64,000 nucleotides of DNA from Lachnospiraceae bacterium (GTDB lineage: Bacteria > Bacillota > Clostridia > Lachnospirales > Lachnospiraceae). The notes under the pieces are model-generated. The model was not told the origin of the DNA. It worked only from the letters and a program-made list of their open reading frames with translations, and ran no database searches. The stretch lies in the NCBI GenBank assembly GCA_031280955.1, contig JAITGA010000006.1:1-64000 (forward strand), in the 5' to 3' direction. A program made the translations under genes and the position numbers. Shown here one piece after another: positions 42,603 through 52,955 of the stretch; the first letter of the stretch is position 1; each line of letters opens with the position of its first letter.

Positions 42603-43292
42603 TTAGACTCTAAACCGATACCCCACTCCCCAAATAGTCTCAATATATTGCGGGTTGGCAGTATCATACTCTATTTTTTCCCGAATCTTTTTGATATGAA
42701 CAGTCACGGTGGCGATATCGCCGAACGCATCCATTTCCCATATTTCCCGAAAAAGCTCCGCTTTGGAAAAAACACGATCGGGGTTTTGTGCCAAAAACGT
42801 GAGCAAATCAAACTCTTTGCCGGTGAAAGCACGTTCTTCACCATCTACCAGTACTCGCCGGGCAGTCTTGTCGATGCGGATTCCCCTGATTTCGATGATT
42901 TCGTTTTGCTTTTGTCCCGAGGCAACGAGCCGTTCATATCTTGCCAGATGTGCTTTGACCCGGGCAACTAACTCACCGGGGCTGAAAGGCTTGGTGATAT
43001 AATCGTCCGCACCCAACCCCAGACCACGAATCTTGTCGATATCATCTTCTTTGGCAGAAACCAACAGTATCGGTATATTCATTTGCTCACGGACTTGTTT
43101 GCAAATCTCAAAACCATCCACGCCGGGAAGCATCAAGTCCAGAACGAGCAAATCAAAATCCTGGGTCAATGCGGTTTCTAGTCCCTCTCCGCCATCATGG
43201 GAAACTGATACAGAGAATCCTGCTTTTTCCAGATAATCTTTTTCCAACTCGGCAATTGACTCTTCATCTTCGATAATCAATATCCTTTTCAT
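42603..43292 (-). CDS. OmpR-family response regulator
   Basis: The 229-residue protein has a receiver domain (IIEDEE, phosphoacceptor Asp52 in LVLDLMLPG, Lys in YITKPFSPGE) and a C-terminal winged helix (FTGKEFDLLTFLAQNPDRVFSKAELFREIW, TVTVHIKKIREKI). I chose the ATG behind GGAGGG; an earlier in-frame start has no site. It follows the histidine kinase gene by 65 bp and precedes the ABC pair, which it probably controls. Confidence 0.95.
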   Translation of the reverse strand: MKRILIIEDEESIAELEKDYLEKAGFSVSVSHDGGEGLETALTQDFDLLVLDLMLPGVDGFEICKQVREQMNIPILLVSAKEDDIDKIRGLGLGADDYITKPFSPGELVARVKAHLARYERLVASGQKQNEIIEIRGIRIDKTARRVLVDGEERAFTGKEFDLLTFLAQNPDRVFSKAELFREIWEMDAFGDIATVTVHIKKIREKIEYDTANPQYIETIWGVGYRFRV

Positions 43293-43357
43293 GCTGTTTC
43301 CCTCCGCTTCGCTTAGCTTAGCTTCTATAGTTATACCATCATTGTTACATAAACAAA

Positions 43358-44458
43358 TCATACAAAATGGGAGTCTTCGGTGGTCGGTGAATACTTACGG
43401 AACACGACATGTATACAAGTACCCTCATTCTCACGGCTGCTTGCCCATATATACCCGCCGTGATCCTCGACTATTTTTTTGACAACGGAAAGCCCGATAC
43501 CGCTACCACCTCGGGCGGAGTTCCGTGATGAATCAGTGCGAAAGAATCTCTCAAATATTTGTCCGACATCTTTAGCGGCAATTCCCCGTCCATTATCCTC
43601 AATCTCGATTTTCACCGAATCTGCTTCATCGAGAAGCCGTATCTCTATTTTGCACTCTTCCTTACTGCGATCCATGTATTTGACACCGTTGTCGATGATA
43701 TTGTTGACGGCACGGCGCAACTGCTCGGAGTCGGCGATGATGACTGTCTCAGCGGAAACAAAACATGAATAATCCAAGTGAATGTTCTTTGCTTCCAGCT
43801 CCAAACCGACCTCCTCAACACAATCACCAAAGAAATCAGTCAGTTTAATCTTGTGAAAATTATATGGTATTCGCTTGGTATCTATCCCGGTATAAAAAGT
43901 CAGCTCGTTGATGAGCTTGTCCATGTCATTCGTTTTGTTATATATTGTCCGAATATAACGGTCCATCTTCTCAGGCGTGTCAGCGACTCCGTCAATGATT
44001 CCCTCGACATAGCCCTTGATGGCAGTAATAGGAGTTTTCAAATCGTGGGAAATATTACTGATTAGCTCACGGTTGGTTTTTTCCACCTCGATTTGGTCTT
44101 CCGCTGACTCTTTTAGGCGCAGGCGCATATCCTCATAACTTTGATATATTTCCCCTATTTCCCCTTTCGCATCTTCTTCCAAGGCATGATTGAAGTTGCC
44201 CTCGGTAATACAAAGCATTGCCATATTAAGTTTGGTAATCGGTCGGAAAATATTACGGCGCAACCAAAAGAACAAAACTATGGCAATAAAAAGCAAAAGC
44301 AAGATGAAGACCAACGAAATCGTACCAATCAAAGCCGATGGCGCGGCGGATGCAGTCTCTGATGACGCATACGACGGTACAGCCGCAAACACTACCAACA
44401 ATAATGCCAATATCGTAGACAGACAAGCTCTTGATTTCATGAAAATAGTATAATCCAT
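43358..44458 (-). CDS. Sensor histidine kinase with minimal extracellular loop
   Basis: The 366-residue protein has two N-terminal helices (about 8-30 and 43-65) separated by only ~13 residues. A HAMP-like segment (NIFRPITKLNMAMLCITEGNF), HisKA with SHDLKTPITAIKGY and HATPase boxes NIIDNGVKYMD, DNGRGI and GGSGIGLSVVKKIV follow. The tiny external loop resembles intramembrane-sensing kinases that read the state of a partner transporter, which fits the exporter genes in the operon. The start is uncertain among GTG 44473, ATG 44458 (AAAAGG three bases before) and ATG 44440. Confidence 0.9.
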   Translation of the reverse strand: MDYTIFMKSRACLSTILALLLVVFAAVPSYASSETASAAPSALIGTISLVFILLLLFIAIVLFFWLRRNIFRPITKLNMAMLCITEGNFNHALEEDAKGEIGEIYQSYEDMRLRLKESAEDQIEVEKTNRELISNISHDLKTPITAIKGYVEGIIDGVADTPEKMDRYIRTIYNKTNDMDKLINELTFYTGIDTKRIPYNFHKIKLTDFFGDCVEEVGLELEAKNIHLDYSCFVSAETVIIADSEQLRRAVNNIIDNGVKYMDRSKEECKIEIRLLDEADSVKIEIEDNGRGIAAKDVGQIFERFFRTDSSRNSARGGSGIGLSVVKKIVEDHGGYIWASSRENEGTCIHVVFRKYSPTTEDSHFV

Positions 44459-44555
44459 AAACCTTTTTATCACAACAGTACGGTGATAATATTTCCGCTA
44501 TAATCAAAAGATAACAGTCATCTCCAACTTTCTCCAGCTACCAACCAATAATCAA

Positions 44556-44583
44556 TTGACAATACGGTAATTTATGCTATTAT
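44556..44583 (+). promoter_or_regulatory. Promoter of the first hybrid kinase
   Basis: TTGACA (44556-44561) and TATTAT (44578-44583) are separated by 16 bp on the + strand, giving a leader of ~120 bases to the hybrid kinase ATG. It is divergent from the kinase/regulator/exporter operon. Confidence 0.6.
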
Positions 44584-44709
44584 TAACCAATATACAGTTA
44601 CAAAAACATTGCACAATCATTGCGCAGGTAATGATTGGAGCTTTTGGTACAACTGTTTATTGTTATTACGCTGAATATTAGACAAAAAGTTGAGAATCCG
44701 AGGTGTAAA

Positions 44710-47700
44710 ATGCAAAAGCTCTCTTCACGAAACGGGCGATTAACAAGGTCTCTTTTATTTAAACTGTTGGTTTTGGCGTTGGCGTTTTTGGTTATGATTG
44801 TCGCCAGTGCTGTGATTATGTCAAGAACATTAAACGATAAACTCTTGCGAAACGCTGACGAGACGATGTTTAGCTCAGCGAGCATGGTATCACTGCTTTT
44901 GACAGAACCGGAGTCATCACTCAACTTCATCGCTTCCACTATCGAGCGGATGTACAACAATGAAGATGGAATCGAAGCAATCAAAGCATATATGGCAGAA
45001 TGTTCCACGCGGGAGTTTCAAGAAAGAACGAAGACATTAAGTTATAATAGTGTGTTTGGTTATTTTTTCAATGAAGATATGTTCTTTGAGGGTAGAGGCT
45101 GGAGAGCTCATGACAATTTCGTCCCCCGGGAGCGTCCGTGGTTTCATGCCGCCGACCAAGCAAACGGAGATGTGGCGATTACCTCTCCTTATATAGATGC
45201 TATTTCCGGGGATTTGGAGATTGCATATGCCCGTAAGATATTTGATGAAGTCGGTAATCCGATTGCGATTATCGTCATCAACTTCAAATTGGAGTTTTTG
45301 CGTCCCTCAATCGTAGATGTGAGAATCACTCCCAATAGTTACGGCTTTGCCGTTGACGAGTTGCTAAACGTAATAGTCCATCCCGAACCGGACATGGAGG
45401 GACAGTCACTTCGTGAGGGCAACGCCCATGTCAGTAATATCACGAAGTTTGAATCCGCTGTTAAGATAGGCAATTCAATTTCATTGGAAAGGGAAAGAAA
45501 TCATCAGGGAGTATCATCGGTATTCTTCGGGGAACAGCTTCATAATGGATGGTATTATTTCATCGTCGTTCCCGAGCAGGAGTACTATAGTAGTTTATAT
45601 GAAATGATACTCATTGTTAGCTTACTGGGGCTTGCGTTGGCGATAGTACAATCACTTATCTTGATTCAACTTGAAAAAGACCGGCGTGAAGCGACCAAGC
45701 GTGTAGAAACCATCCTCCAGAATATTCCCGGGATGGTCTTTCAACATCACTATAATCCCCCGGAGTATACCTATACATTTGTAAGCGATGGTTGTAAAAA
45801 ACTGATTGGCTACACCGCAGAGGAGCTGGTCGGCAACAGTTGCATGAAGTTCCTCGACATGATTAATCCTGATGATGCGGCAAGGGTCATCGAGTTAAGC
45901 ACCGAGTCTCTTTCCAAAGGACTTCCCTATGAAGCCACCTATCGAATCAAGCTACAAGACGGCGAGGAAAAATGGATATGGGAAAATAGCCGTGTGACCA
46001 GTTGGACAGCCTATGGCGTTCCTGCCATGGTTGAGGGGTACTTCTCCGACGTGACCCATCAGAAGCAGTTGGAAGAAGCCAAAAACGAGCAGAGCTTGAT
46101 TGCCGCCAGACAGGAGTTGACCGCCGCCCGCTATGAACACGCCGGTGAGTTGAGTCAAGCCTTGGCGGAAGTCACGAAACTGCCTTCGATTGCGGCGGGG
46201 TTGATGAAAGAAGCCGCGGCGGAAATTGCCCGTGAAAGCTGTATGATATTGAAGGTCAGCCGCGTGGGAATATGGGCTCTTTCTGAGGATGCCAAGAAGC
46301 AAGGCAAAAGACTTAGCAACTTGATTACCTATGACCACGAAAGCGGAAGTTTCATCCAACAAGAGGATTTCTACTTGGACAATAGTACGGAATACTTCCG
46401 CCATTTTGAATCTGACCTTTTGATAGTCACCAACAACACGAAAGATTCAAAAATATGGACAGACATTATTGATGATTATAATCCCAATGTCTGTGCGATT
46501 CTCGATATTCCTGTTCGTATCGGCAATACCCTGCGCGGGGCTATTTGCATTGAGCAAGACCGTTGCGACCAATATCCGCAGGAGCGTGAGTGGACGACAG
46601 AGGAACAAAGTTTTGCAACAGCGATTGCTGACTTGATGGCACTGGCGATATCGGTCAAAGAACGAGGCGATGCCCAAGAAGCTGCCGAGTTCGCCAACCG
46701 TGCCAAATCGGATTTCCTTGCGACGATGAGCCATGAAATCCGCACCCCCATGAACAGTATCATGGGCTTTGCGGAGTTGGCAATAGATAGTTCCAGCATC
46801 ACCCAAATCAAGGATTATCTGGGCAAAATTGCCGACAGTACTCATTGGCTTTTGCGAATCATCAATGATATCCTCGATATATCTAAAATCGAGTCGGGCA
46901 AAATGGAACTGGAAGCAGCACCATTCAACTTATATGATGTGTTTGCCAGATGTCAATCCGTTATCCTGCCGATGGTCAAGGAGAAAGAGTTGAGCCTGCG
47001 GATATATGCCGAACCACTTCCCGGCAGGAAAGTGATGGGTGATGCGGTAAGGCTTTATCAGGCTTTGATGAACCTATTGTCAAATGCGGTGAAGTTTACT
47101 GACAGCGGTGTCATTAAACTGTCATCAACGGTAAGGAGCGTGTCGGAAAACAAAGCTGTTATATACTTTGAGGTAGAAGATCAGGGTATCGGCATGAGCC
47201 AGACACAAATAGAAAAGGTCTTTGAGCCTTTCATTCAAGCGGATTCCAGTACTACCCGCGATTTTGGCGGTACGGGACTGGGACTGGCGATTACCAAGAA
47301 CATAGTCGAGCTGATGGGTGGGAGGCTTGATGTAGACAGCGAACTGGGGAAAGGCAGCAAGTTTAACTTTGAAATCGAATTTTCCACCACGAAGACAAAG
47401 GATGATTTCTTCACGAAGAGCGAAAGCTTATATATAGAAAAGCCCCACTTCGATGCACTTGCCTTGATTTGTGACGACAATCTGCTGAATCAGGAAGTTA
47501 TCTGCGAACATCTGGCAAGGGTGGGAGTCCGTACCGTAGTGAGCGATAATGGGAAAATCGGTGTAGAAATGGTCGAAGAGCGGCACAACAAAGGCGAACC
47601 GCCATTTGACCTCATCTTTATGGATATGTTCATGCCGGTCATGGATGGTTTGGAAGCCGCCGCCAAGATAACAGCTCTGGAAACAGGTGCGCCGATTGTA

Positions 47701-48390
47701 GCAATGACGGCTAATATAATGATTAGCGAGTTGGAGCAATATCGAGTCAGCGGAATGCCTGATTGCCTGGGCAAGCCGTTTACGTCACAGGAGCTGTGGC
47801 GGATATTGTTGAAATACCTGACTCCGATTAGTGGCAGTCTCACGAACAATGAAGAAATAAATAGCAATGGAAAGTTACAGAAGAAGCTCTTGGAAATCTT
47901 CTGGAAGAACAACAAGACCATTCACAGCGAGATTTCTTCCGCCGTTGCCGCCGGTGACATGAAGCGTGCTCACAGATTGGCACATTCCCTGAAAGGCAAT
48001 GCGGGAATGATTGGCAAAAACGAGCTGAAAATTGCTGCCGAGGAAGTAGAGTATATCCTGAAAGAGAGCTTTGCTTCGGCATGGGACAGCAAGATGAATC
48101 ACCTAGAAACAGAACTCAATACCGTATTATGTGATGCAAAAACCGTACTCGACAAAGAGGTAAAACCAGAGAAAATTGACCCGCTGAACGACGAACAAGT
48201 AATAGCTTTGTTTGATAAGCTAGAGCCAATGCTTGAAAACATCAATCCCGAATGCGTGTCGCTTCTCGATGAAATCCGTACCATCCCCGGTGCGGAGGAA
48301 CTGGCACAGCATATTGATGACTATAATTTTACTACTGCCGCGGCGGCATTGAGTGAACTGCGGGACAAATGGAGAAAAGATCATGAATAA
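44710..48390 (+). CDS. Hybrid sensor histidine kinase (Cache-PAS-GAF-HisKA-HATPase-REC-HPt)
   Basis: The 1226-residue protein has a membrane helix (15-37), an extracellular dCache-like domain (~40-295, with RERPWFHAADQANGDVAITSPYID), a second helix (~300-322), PAS (~335-460), a GAF-like domain (~500-655), HisKA with His675, HATPase with [13 protein letters not shown], a receiver with Asp972 and HPt with His1092. A C-terminal helical tail of ~75 residues follows. Everything for an internal four-step relay is present. I chose the ATG behind GAGGTG. The next gene overlaps by 8 bp. Confidence 0.92.
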   Translation: MQKLSSRNGRLTRSLLFKLLVLALAFLVMIVASAVIMSRTLNDKLLRNADETMFSSASMVSLLLTEPESSLNFIASTIERMYNNEDGIEAIKAYMAECSTREFQERTKTLSYNSVFGYFFNEDMFFEGRGWRAHDNFVPRERPWFHAADQANGDVAITSPYIDAISGDLEIAYARKIFDEVGNPIAIIVINFKLEFLRPSIVDVRITPNSYGFAVDELLNVIVHPEPDMEGQSLREGNAHVSNITKFESAVKIGNSISLERERNHQGVSSVFFGEQLHNGWYYFIVVPEQEYYSSLYEMILIVSLLGLALAIVQSLILIQLEKDRREATKRVETILQNIPGMVFQHHYNPPEYTYTFVSDGCKKLIGYTAEELVGNSCMKFLDMINPDDAARVIELSTESLSKGLPYEATYRIKLQDGEEKWIWENSRVTSWTAYGVPAMVEGYFSDVTHQKQLEEAKNEQSLIAARQELTAARYEHAGELSQALAEVTKLPSIAAGLMKEAAAEIARESCMILKVSRVGIWALSEDAKKQGKRLSNLITYDHESGSFIQQEDFYLDNSTEYFRHFESDLLIVTNNTKDSKIWTDIIDDYNPNVCAILDIPVRIGNTLRGAICIEQDRCDQYPQEREWTTEEQSFATAIADLMALAISVKERGDAQEAAEFANRAKSDFLATMSHEIRTPMNSIMGFAELAIDSSSITQIKDYLGKIADSTHWLLRIINDILDISKIESGKMELEAAPFNLYDVFARCQSVILPMVKEKELSLRIYAEPLPGRKVMGDAVRLYQALMNLLSNAVKFTDSGVIKLSSTVRSVSENKAVIYFEVEDQGIGMSQTQIEKVFEPFIQADSSTTRDFGGTGLGLAITKNIVELMGGRLDVDSELGKGSKFNFEIEFSTTKTKDDFFTKSESLYIEKPHFDALALICDDNLLNQEVICEHLARVGVRTVVSDNGKIGVEMVEERHNKGEPPFDLIFMDMFMPVMDGLEAAAKITALETGAPIVAMTANIMISELEQYRVSGMPDCLGKPFTSQELWRILLKYLTPISGSLTNNEEINSNGKLQKKLLEIFWKNNKTIHSEISSAVAAGDMKRAHRLAHSLKGNAGMIGKNELKIAAEEVEYILKESFASAWDSKMNHLETELNTVLCDAKTVLDKEVKPEKIDPLNDEQVIALFDKLEPMLENINPECVSLLDEIRTIPGAEELAQHIDDYNFTTAAAALSELRDKWRKDHE

Positions 48391-51328
48391 CACGCAAAAG
48401 TATAGTGTCCTCATTGTGGATGACGAAAACTCCAACATTATGATACTTACGAAAATTCTCAGCCCTGATTATGTGGTGTTTGCCGCCAAAGAGGGGAGAA
48501 GTGCTATTCAGGCGGCGGAAAAATATGTTCCCGATGTGATTTTGCTCGATATCGTCATGGAGGATATGGACGGATTCGCTGTTCTTTCCGAACTGAAGAA
48601 ATCACCTAAGACCTGCGACATTCCCGTCATCTTTGTTTCGGGGCTTAGCAATCCCAGGGACGAGGAGAGAGGCTTTCTCTTGGGGGTGGACGATTATATT
48701 ACGAAACCGTTTTCTCCTGCCAAGGTAAGATTGAGGGTCAAAAATCAAGTGAAGCTGCTAGAGCAGTTTCGGGCAAATGAATACGATATCAAAAAGTACA
48801 AACTTGCCAATGATGCCCTGCATATCGCTCTCTGGGACATGGAAATTATAAGTGATGACCCTATCAATCCCGATAATATTATGGTTTTTTCACAAGAGTT
48901 CCGGGAAATGCTGGGGTTCGAGGATGAAAATGATTTTCCCAATCAAATCAGTTCATGGATGGATCGCTTGCATTCGGATGACAAGCAAAGAACGATGGAT
49001 GCTTTTGCGGCGCATATCAGCGATCGCACTAAGCAGATTGAGTATAATGTCGAGTACCGTCTTCTCAATAAAAATGGTGAGTATCGTTATTATCAGGCGT
49101 TAGGAACTTCTAGCAGAGGACGTGATGACGCTCCTGTGCGGATTGCAGGTGCGTTGGTGGACATCAACGACAAGAAGCTCAATGAGGAAGCCGTAGAAAA
49201 GCAAAACAGTATGCTTCATGCCGTAAATGAAGCGGCGTTATTGCTTACGGCAGCAGGAAGCGGTGAGCTTACTGCCATGATTACCCGAAGCCTGGAGATA
49301 TTAGGGCGGTCAATCAATGCGGACAGGGTACAGATATGGCAGTTGGAAGCAACGGAAAATGGCAGACATTTTATCCATACTCATTGTTGGGAAAGCGACA
49401 AGACAGACGTTTCAGCAGTACCGCTCGGTTTTACGATTCCTTATGGAGCCAATCCCGGTTGGGAAAGCGAGTTGATGGTCGGCAGATGCGTGAGTGGTCC
49501 GATAAGTAATATGTTGTCAGCGGAACAACCGTTTTTTACCGAATACAACGTGAAATCAACAGTTATCTCCCCGCTTTATCTGGATGACAAACTCTGGGGT
49601 CTCTTCCGTGTCGATGACTGCGAAGAGGAGCGGAATTTTTCCGAGTATGAAGTAGCAATATTATGGTCGGCAAGCCGAATGTTGGCAACGGTAATCAACA
49701 AGAATGCCATCGCCGACATTATCCACAAAACAGAGGTTGCCATCGAGAGTAACAGGCTCAAATCGGCATTCCTCGCAACCATGAGCCATGAAATCCGCAC
49801 ACCGATGAGTGCGATATTGGGGTTGACACAGATTATCAGTCAAGAGGAAAACCTGCCCGATGTTGCAACCGATGGACTCAAAAAGATACACAACTCATGT
49901 AATATGCTCATGGGTATCATCAATGACCTTTTGGATTTGTCCAAAATCGAAGCAGGGAAACTGGATATCGTCCCATCAGTATACAGTATTGCCAGTACAA
50001 TTGATGATACCGTACAAATGAACGTAATGAGGATTGGCGACAAACCCATCTTGTTTGAAATACAACTAGATGAAAATATCCCTGCCCGCATGATTGGCGA
50101 TGAGCTTCGCATTAAACAAATATTCAACAATTTACTCTCTAATGCCATCAAGTATACCGAAGCCGGAAAGGTTATATTATCGCTTAGTTATATTGCCACG
50201 AGTAACAAAGGGGCATTGATAATGAGCATCAAGGATACAGGAATCGGGATGACTCATGAACAGGTGGATGCACTTTTCCATGAGTACTCCCGCTTTGTCC
50301 CTGAGTCAGGGCGTTTGATAGAGGGAACAGGGCTAGGGCTCACTATTACCAAGAACTTGATAAGCTTAATGAACGGCGAAATCTACGTTGAGAGTGAACC
50401 GGGAGCAGGATCACTTTTCACTGTCAAGCTACCGCAGGAAAAAGCCGATGATGAAGTAATCGGGCGGGAGTTGGCAGACAGTTTGATGCAAATGCAAACG
50501 CAACAGCGGGTGGAAGAACGCAAATTGGTATGTGAACGGATGCCATATGGACGGGCTTTGATTGTTGATGACGTGGAAACCAATCTGTATATAGCCGAGG
50601 CTTTCCTCAAGCCCTATGAGATGCAGGTCGAAACTGCCATGAGCGGCTTTGAGGCAATTGACAAAGTCAAGAGCGGCAAAACTTACAGTATCATCTTGAT
50701 GGATCACATGATGCCCAAAATGGACGGAATCGAAGCGACGAAACAGCTCCGCCAGCTAGGGTTTACCAATCCGATCGTTGCCTTGACGGCAAATGCACTG
50801 GTGGGTCAAGAGGCAATGTTCTTGGAAAATGGTTTCGATGCGTTCATATCGAAGCCGATAGATACCCATCTTTTGGATAAAGTACTCAATGAGTTGGTGC
50901 GTGACAAGCAACCGCCGGAGGTTTTGGAAGCGGTCAGACAAGGAGCGGAAAAACCGAAGGTTCTTACTATCAATGACAATCCGGTCATCTTAAAGACCAT
51001 CAACTCAATGCTCAAGGGTTTATATAAGGTGTCAGCACTTCCTGAACCGAAGCGAGTCCGGGAAATCATGGAAGCTATTAAACCGGACTTGATTCTGACC
51101 AGCAATAGTATGATGGATGCGCCGATAATGGAAGTGATGGCAGCAATCAGGGAAGAGGACAAAAGCGGTATTTTGCCGGTCATCTTACTTGCTCAAGGCT
51201 CCAATACGGATTTGACGACTGAAGCCGCCAATGCAGGCGCATGTGATGTAATCATTGAACCTATCAATGAAACAGAATTGCGAGCAAAAGTGGCTGAGCA
51301 TACTAGGGATTTCATGAAGAGAAGATAA
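48383..51328 (+). CDS. Hybrid histidine kinase (REC-PAS-GAF-HisKA-HATPase-REC-pseudoreceiver)
   Basis: The 981-residue cytosolic protein starts with a receiver (Asp56 in ILLDIVMED). PAS (~130-260), GAF (~275-440), HisKA with His469, HATPase (GTGLGLTITKNLI) and a second receiver (Asp774 in LMDHMMPKMDG) follow. A third receiver-like domain (~855-981) has Ser907 at the phosphoacceptor position (LILTSNSMMD) and Glu-Pro where receivers have Lys-Pro (IIEPIN), so it cannot be phosphorylated in the usual way. There is no HPt; the neighbour's HPt could serve it. Overlaps the previous gene by 8 bp (ATGAATAA). Confidence 0.92.
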   Translation: MNNTQKYSVLIVDDENSNIMILTKILSPDYVVFAAKEGRSAIQAAEKYVPDVILLDIVMEDMDGFAVLSELKKSPKTCDIPVIFVSGLSNPRDEERGFLLGVDDYITKPFSPAKVRLRVKNQVKLLEQFRANEYDIKKYKLANDALHIALWDMEIISDDPINPDNIMVFSQEFREMLGFEDENDFPNQISSWMDRLHSDDKQRTMDAFAAHISDRTKQIEYNVEYRLLNKNGEYRYYQALGTSSRGRDDAPVRIAGALVDINDKKLNEEAVEKQNSMLHAVNEAALLLTAAGSGELTAMITRSLEILGRSINADRVQIWQLEATENGRHFIHTHCWESDKTDVSAVPLGFTIPYGANPGWESELMVGRCVSGPISNMLSAEQPFFTEYNVKSTVISPLYLDDKLWGLFRVDDCEEERNFSEYEVAILWSASRMLATVINKNAIADIIHKTEVAIESNRLKSAFLATMSHEIRTPMSAILGLTQIISQEENLPDVATDGLKKIHNSCNMLMGIINDLLDLSKIEAGKLDIVPSVYSIASTIDDTVQMNVMRIGDKPILFEIQLDENIPARMIGDELRIKQIFNNLLSNAIKYTEAGKVILSLSYIATSNKGALIMSIKDTGIGMTHEQVDALFHEYSRFVPESGRLIEGTGLGLTITKNLISLMNGEIYVESEPGAGSLFTVKLPQEKADDEVIGRELADSLMQMQTQQRVEERKLVCERMPYGRALIVDDVETNLYIAEAFLKPYEMQVETAMSGFEAIDKVKSGKTYSIILMDHMMPKMDGIEATKQLRQLGFTNPIVALTANALVGQEAMFLENGFDAFISKPIDTHLLDKVLNELVRDKQPPEVLEAVRQGAEKPKVLTINDNPVILKTINSMLKGLYKVSALPEPKRVREIMEAIKPDLILTSNSMMDAPIMEVMAAIREEDKSGILPVILLAQGSNTDLTTEAANAGACDVIIEPINETELRAKVAEHTRDFMKRR

Positions 51329-51349
51329 ACGAGATACCCCCACGGAGAA

Positions 51350-52768
51350 TCAAAGCAAAAAGAGATTATTAAGTAATACCTCCGACTGGATAATGTCGGA
51401 ATGAATATTCTTTTGGATTCCATATGTTGTTATCATTGTTAGATGTACGGCTTTCTTAGTCTTTGTTTCTGCTTCAAACACGGCGATTTTGTTACGTAAT
51501 TGCGCTTCTGTTTTCGATGTTATCACATACTCCGATTTACTATACTTCATTTCACACAAATTGATTATTCCATCTTTGCGGTCGATTAAAAGGTCAATTT
51601 GAGCACCGGGGGAAGACTGACGACTGCGCCATGATGAAATTTCTGTTGAAATAGCAGTTAATCCCAGAGCTTGTTTAATTTGCTCAGAGTGTTGTAAGCA
51701 TACCAGTTCAAAGGCGCAACCTTTCCATGCTGACAAAGAAGGGCTTTCAAGGCTACCGGTCCAAAATCGTGGGTTACGGGGTTTTTTACTTTTGAGAAAA
51801 CGCAAGTAAAATAAACTAAACGAATCGGTGAGTTGGTATAGGTTGAGATTATCATTTAACATGTAATTTGGATATGAGCGAATAAAACCGCAAAGTTCTA
51901 ACTCGTCCAAAATCTGTGTCAAACTGCCACCGGATGATAACTTGGTTATACTGATAATTTCATCCCTTGTAAGTCCCTTGGCCTTTGAACCTAAAGCAGT
52001 TATGACTTTGATGTGTTTGTCCGAGTTCTTGAACAAAGAAGCATAAAGTTCTTCAAATTCAAAACGAAGGATTCCATCTTCAGCGAAACATAGAGCATCT
52101 ATATTTTGTGGCAGACTCAAACCTTTGCCTAGCAAGCTATAATAATAAGGAACACCTCCGAAAATCATGTATGCCTCACAAATTCGATAACGTCCAAGTT
52201 CGATTTCTTTATATTTGAGATATTCCTCAGTCTCTTTCAAGGTAAACGGAAGTAGACGTATTCTGCGTGTTACTCGGTTATATAATCCACCTCTGTTTTT
52301 GAAAATGTTTTTGACAACCCATGAAGTGGCAGAGCCGCAAATAATGAGGAGGATGTCTTTCCGGCTGGATGCCCAACCATTCCAGAAATGCTCAAGTGCG
52401 GTAAGAAATCCGGATTTGGGGGTATCTAGCCAAGGCACTTCATCAATGAAGATGACTTTTTTCTTTGAATCACCTTGCTTTTCCAATTTCTTTCTTAGCA
52501 ATGTGAACGCATCGAGCCAGTCGGTGGCATTTTCATCAGTATCTCCAAAATGAATTTTTATAGCAGTATTCCATGCTTTGAGTTGTTCATTCTTTTTCCC
52601 ATTGGCTAAACCGGTTGCATAAAAATCAAACTTGCTATGAAAGAACTCTCTTATAAGAAAGGTTTTGCCAATTCGCCTTCTTCCATATACGACGAGAAAC
52701 TCAGGTATACTTGAGTCATAATATTGTTGGAGCTTCGCTTGTTCCCCTTTTCGCCCTACAATAATCAT
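51350..52768 (-). CDS. AAA ATPase with DUF234-type PDDEXK C-terminus
   Basis: The 472-residue protein has Walker A GRRRIGKT at 29-36, Walker B VIFIDEVPWLD near 100, and a sensor-like ICGSATSWV. A winged-helix segment follows (LTRDEIISITKLSSGGSLTQIL), then a C-terminal nuclease-like domain with QIDLLIDRKDGIINLCEMKY (D-x(n)-ExK). This is the archaeal-type ATPase/DUF234 family, widespread in anaerobes; its function is unknown, with mobile-element or defence links proposed. AAGGAGGG precedes the chosen ATG. A palindrome lies just upstream. It stands alone, convergent with the hybrid kinases. Confidence 0.88.
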   Translation of the reverse strand: MIIVGRKGEQAKLQQYYDSSIPEFLVVYGRRRIGKTFLIREFFHSKFDFYATGLANGKKNEQLKAWNTAIKIHFGDTDENATDWLDAFTLLRKKLEKQGDSKKKVIFIDEVPWLDTPKSGFLTALEHFWNGWASSRKDILLIICGSATSWVVKNIFKNRGGLYNRVTRRIRLLPFTLKETEEYLKYKEIELGRYRICEAYMIFGGVPYYYSLLGKGLSLPQNIDALCFAEDGILRFEFEELYASLFKNSDKHIKVITALGSKAKGLTRDEIISITKLSSGGSLTQILDELELCGFIRSYPNYMLNDNLNLYQLTDSFSLFYLRFLKSKKPRNPRFWTGSLESPSLSAWKGCAFELVCLQHSEQIKQALGLTAISTEISSWRSRQSSPGAQIDLLIDRKDGIINLCEMKYSKSEYVITSKTEAQLRNKIAVFEAETKTKKAVHLTMITTYGIQKNIHSDIIQSEVLLNNLFLL

Positions 52769-52793
52769 AATTATAACCCTCCTTGTAATAACT

Positions 52794-52827
52794 CGCCAAA
52801 ACATGGTGATTCGATGATGTTTTGGCG
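52794..52827. promoter_or_regulatory. 11-bp palindrome upstream of the DUF234 ATPase (copy 1)
   Basis: CGCCAAAACAT and its perfect complement flank 12 bases (ggtgattcgatg), 26-59 bp upstream of the ATPase start. As DNA it could be an operator. As RNA it would fold right before the ribosome site. Confidence 0.55.
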
Positions 52828-52955
52828 AATAATAATATTACATGAATTTTAGCATAAAAATTATGTCTTGTCAATAACTGTCGAAATATCAACAAAAACA
52901 AGACTTTGCAAAGAGCGTCCATATGGATAGAGACAATGCCTTCGATACAATAACC

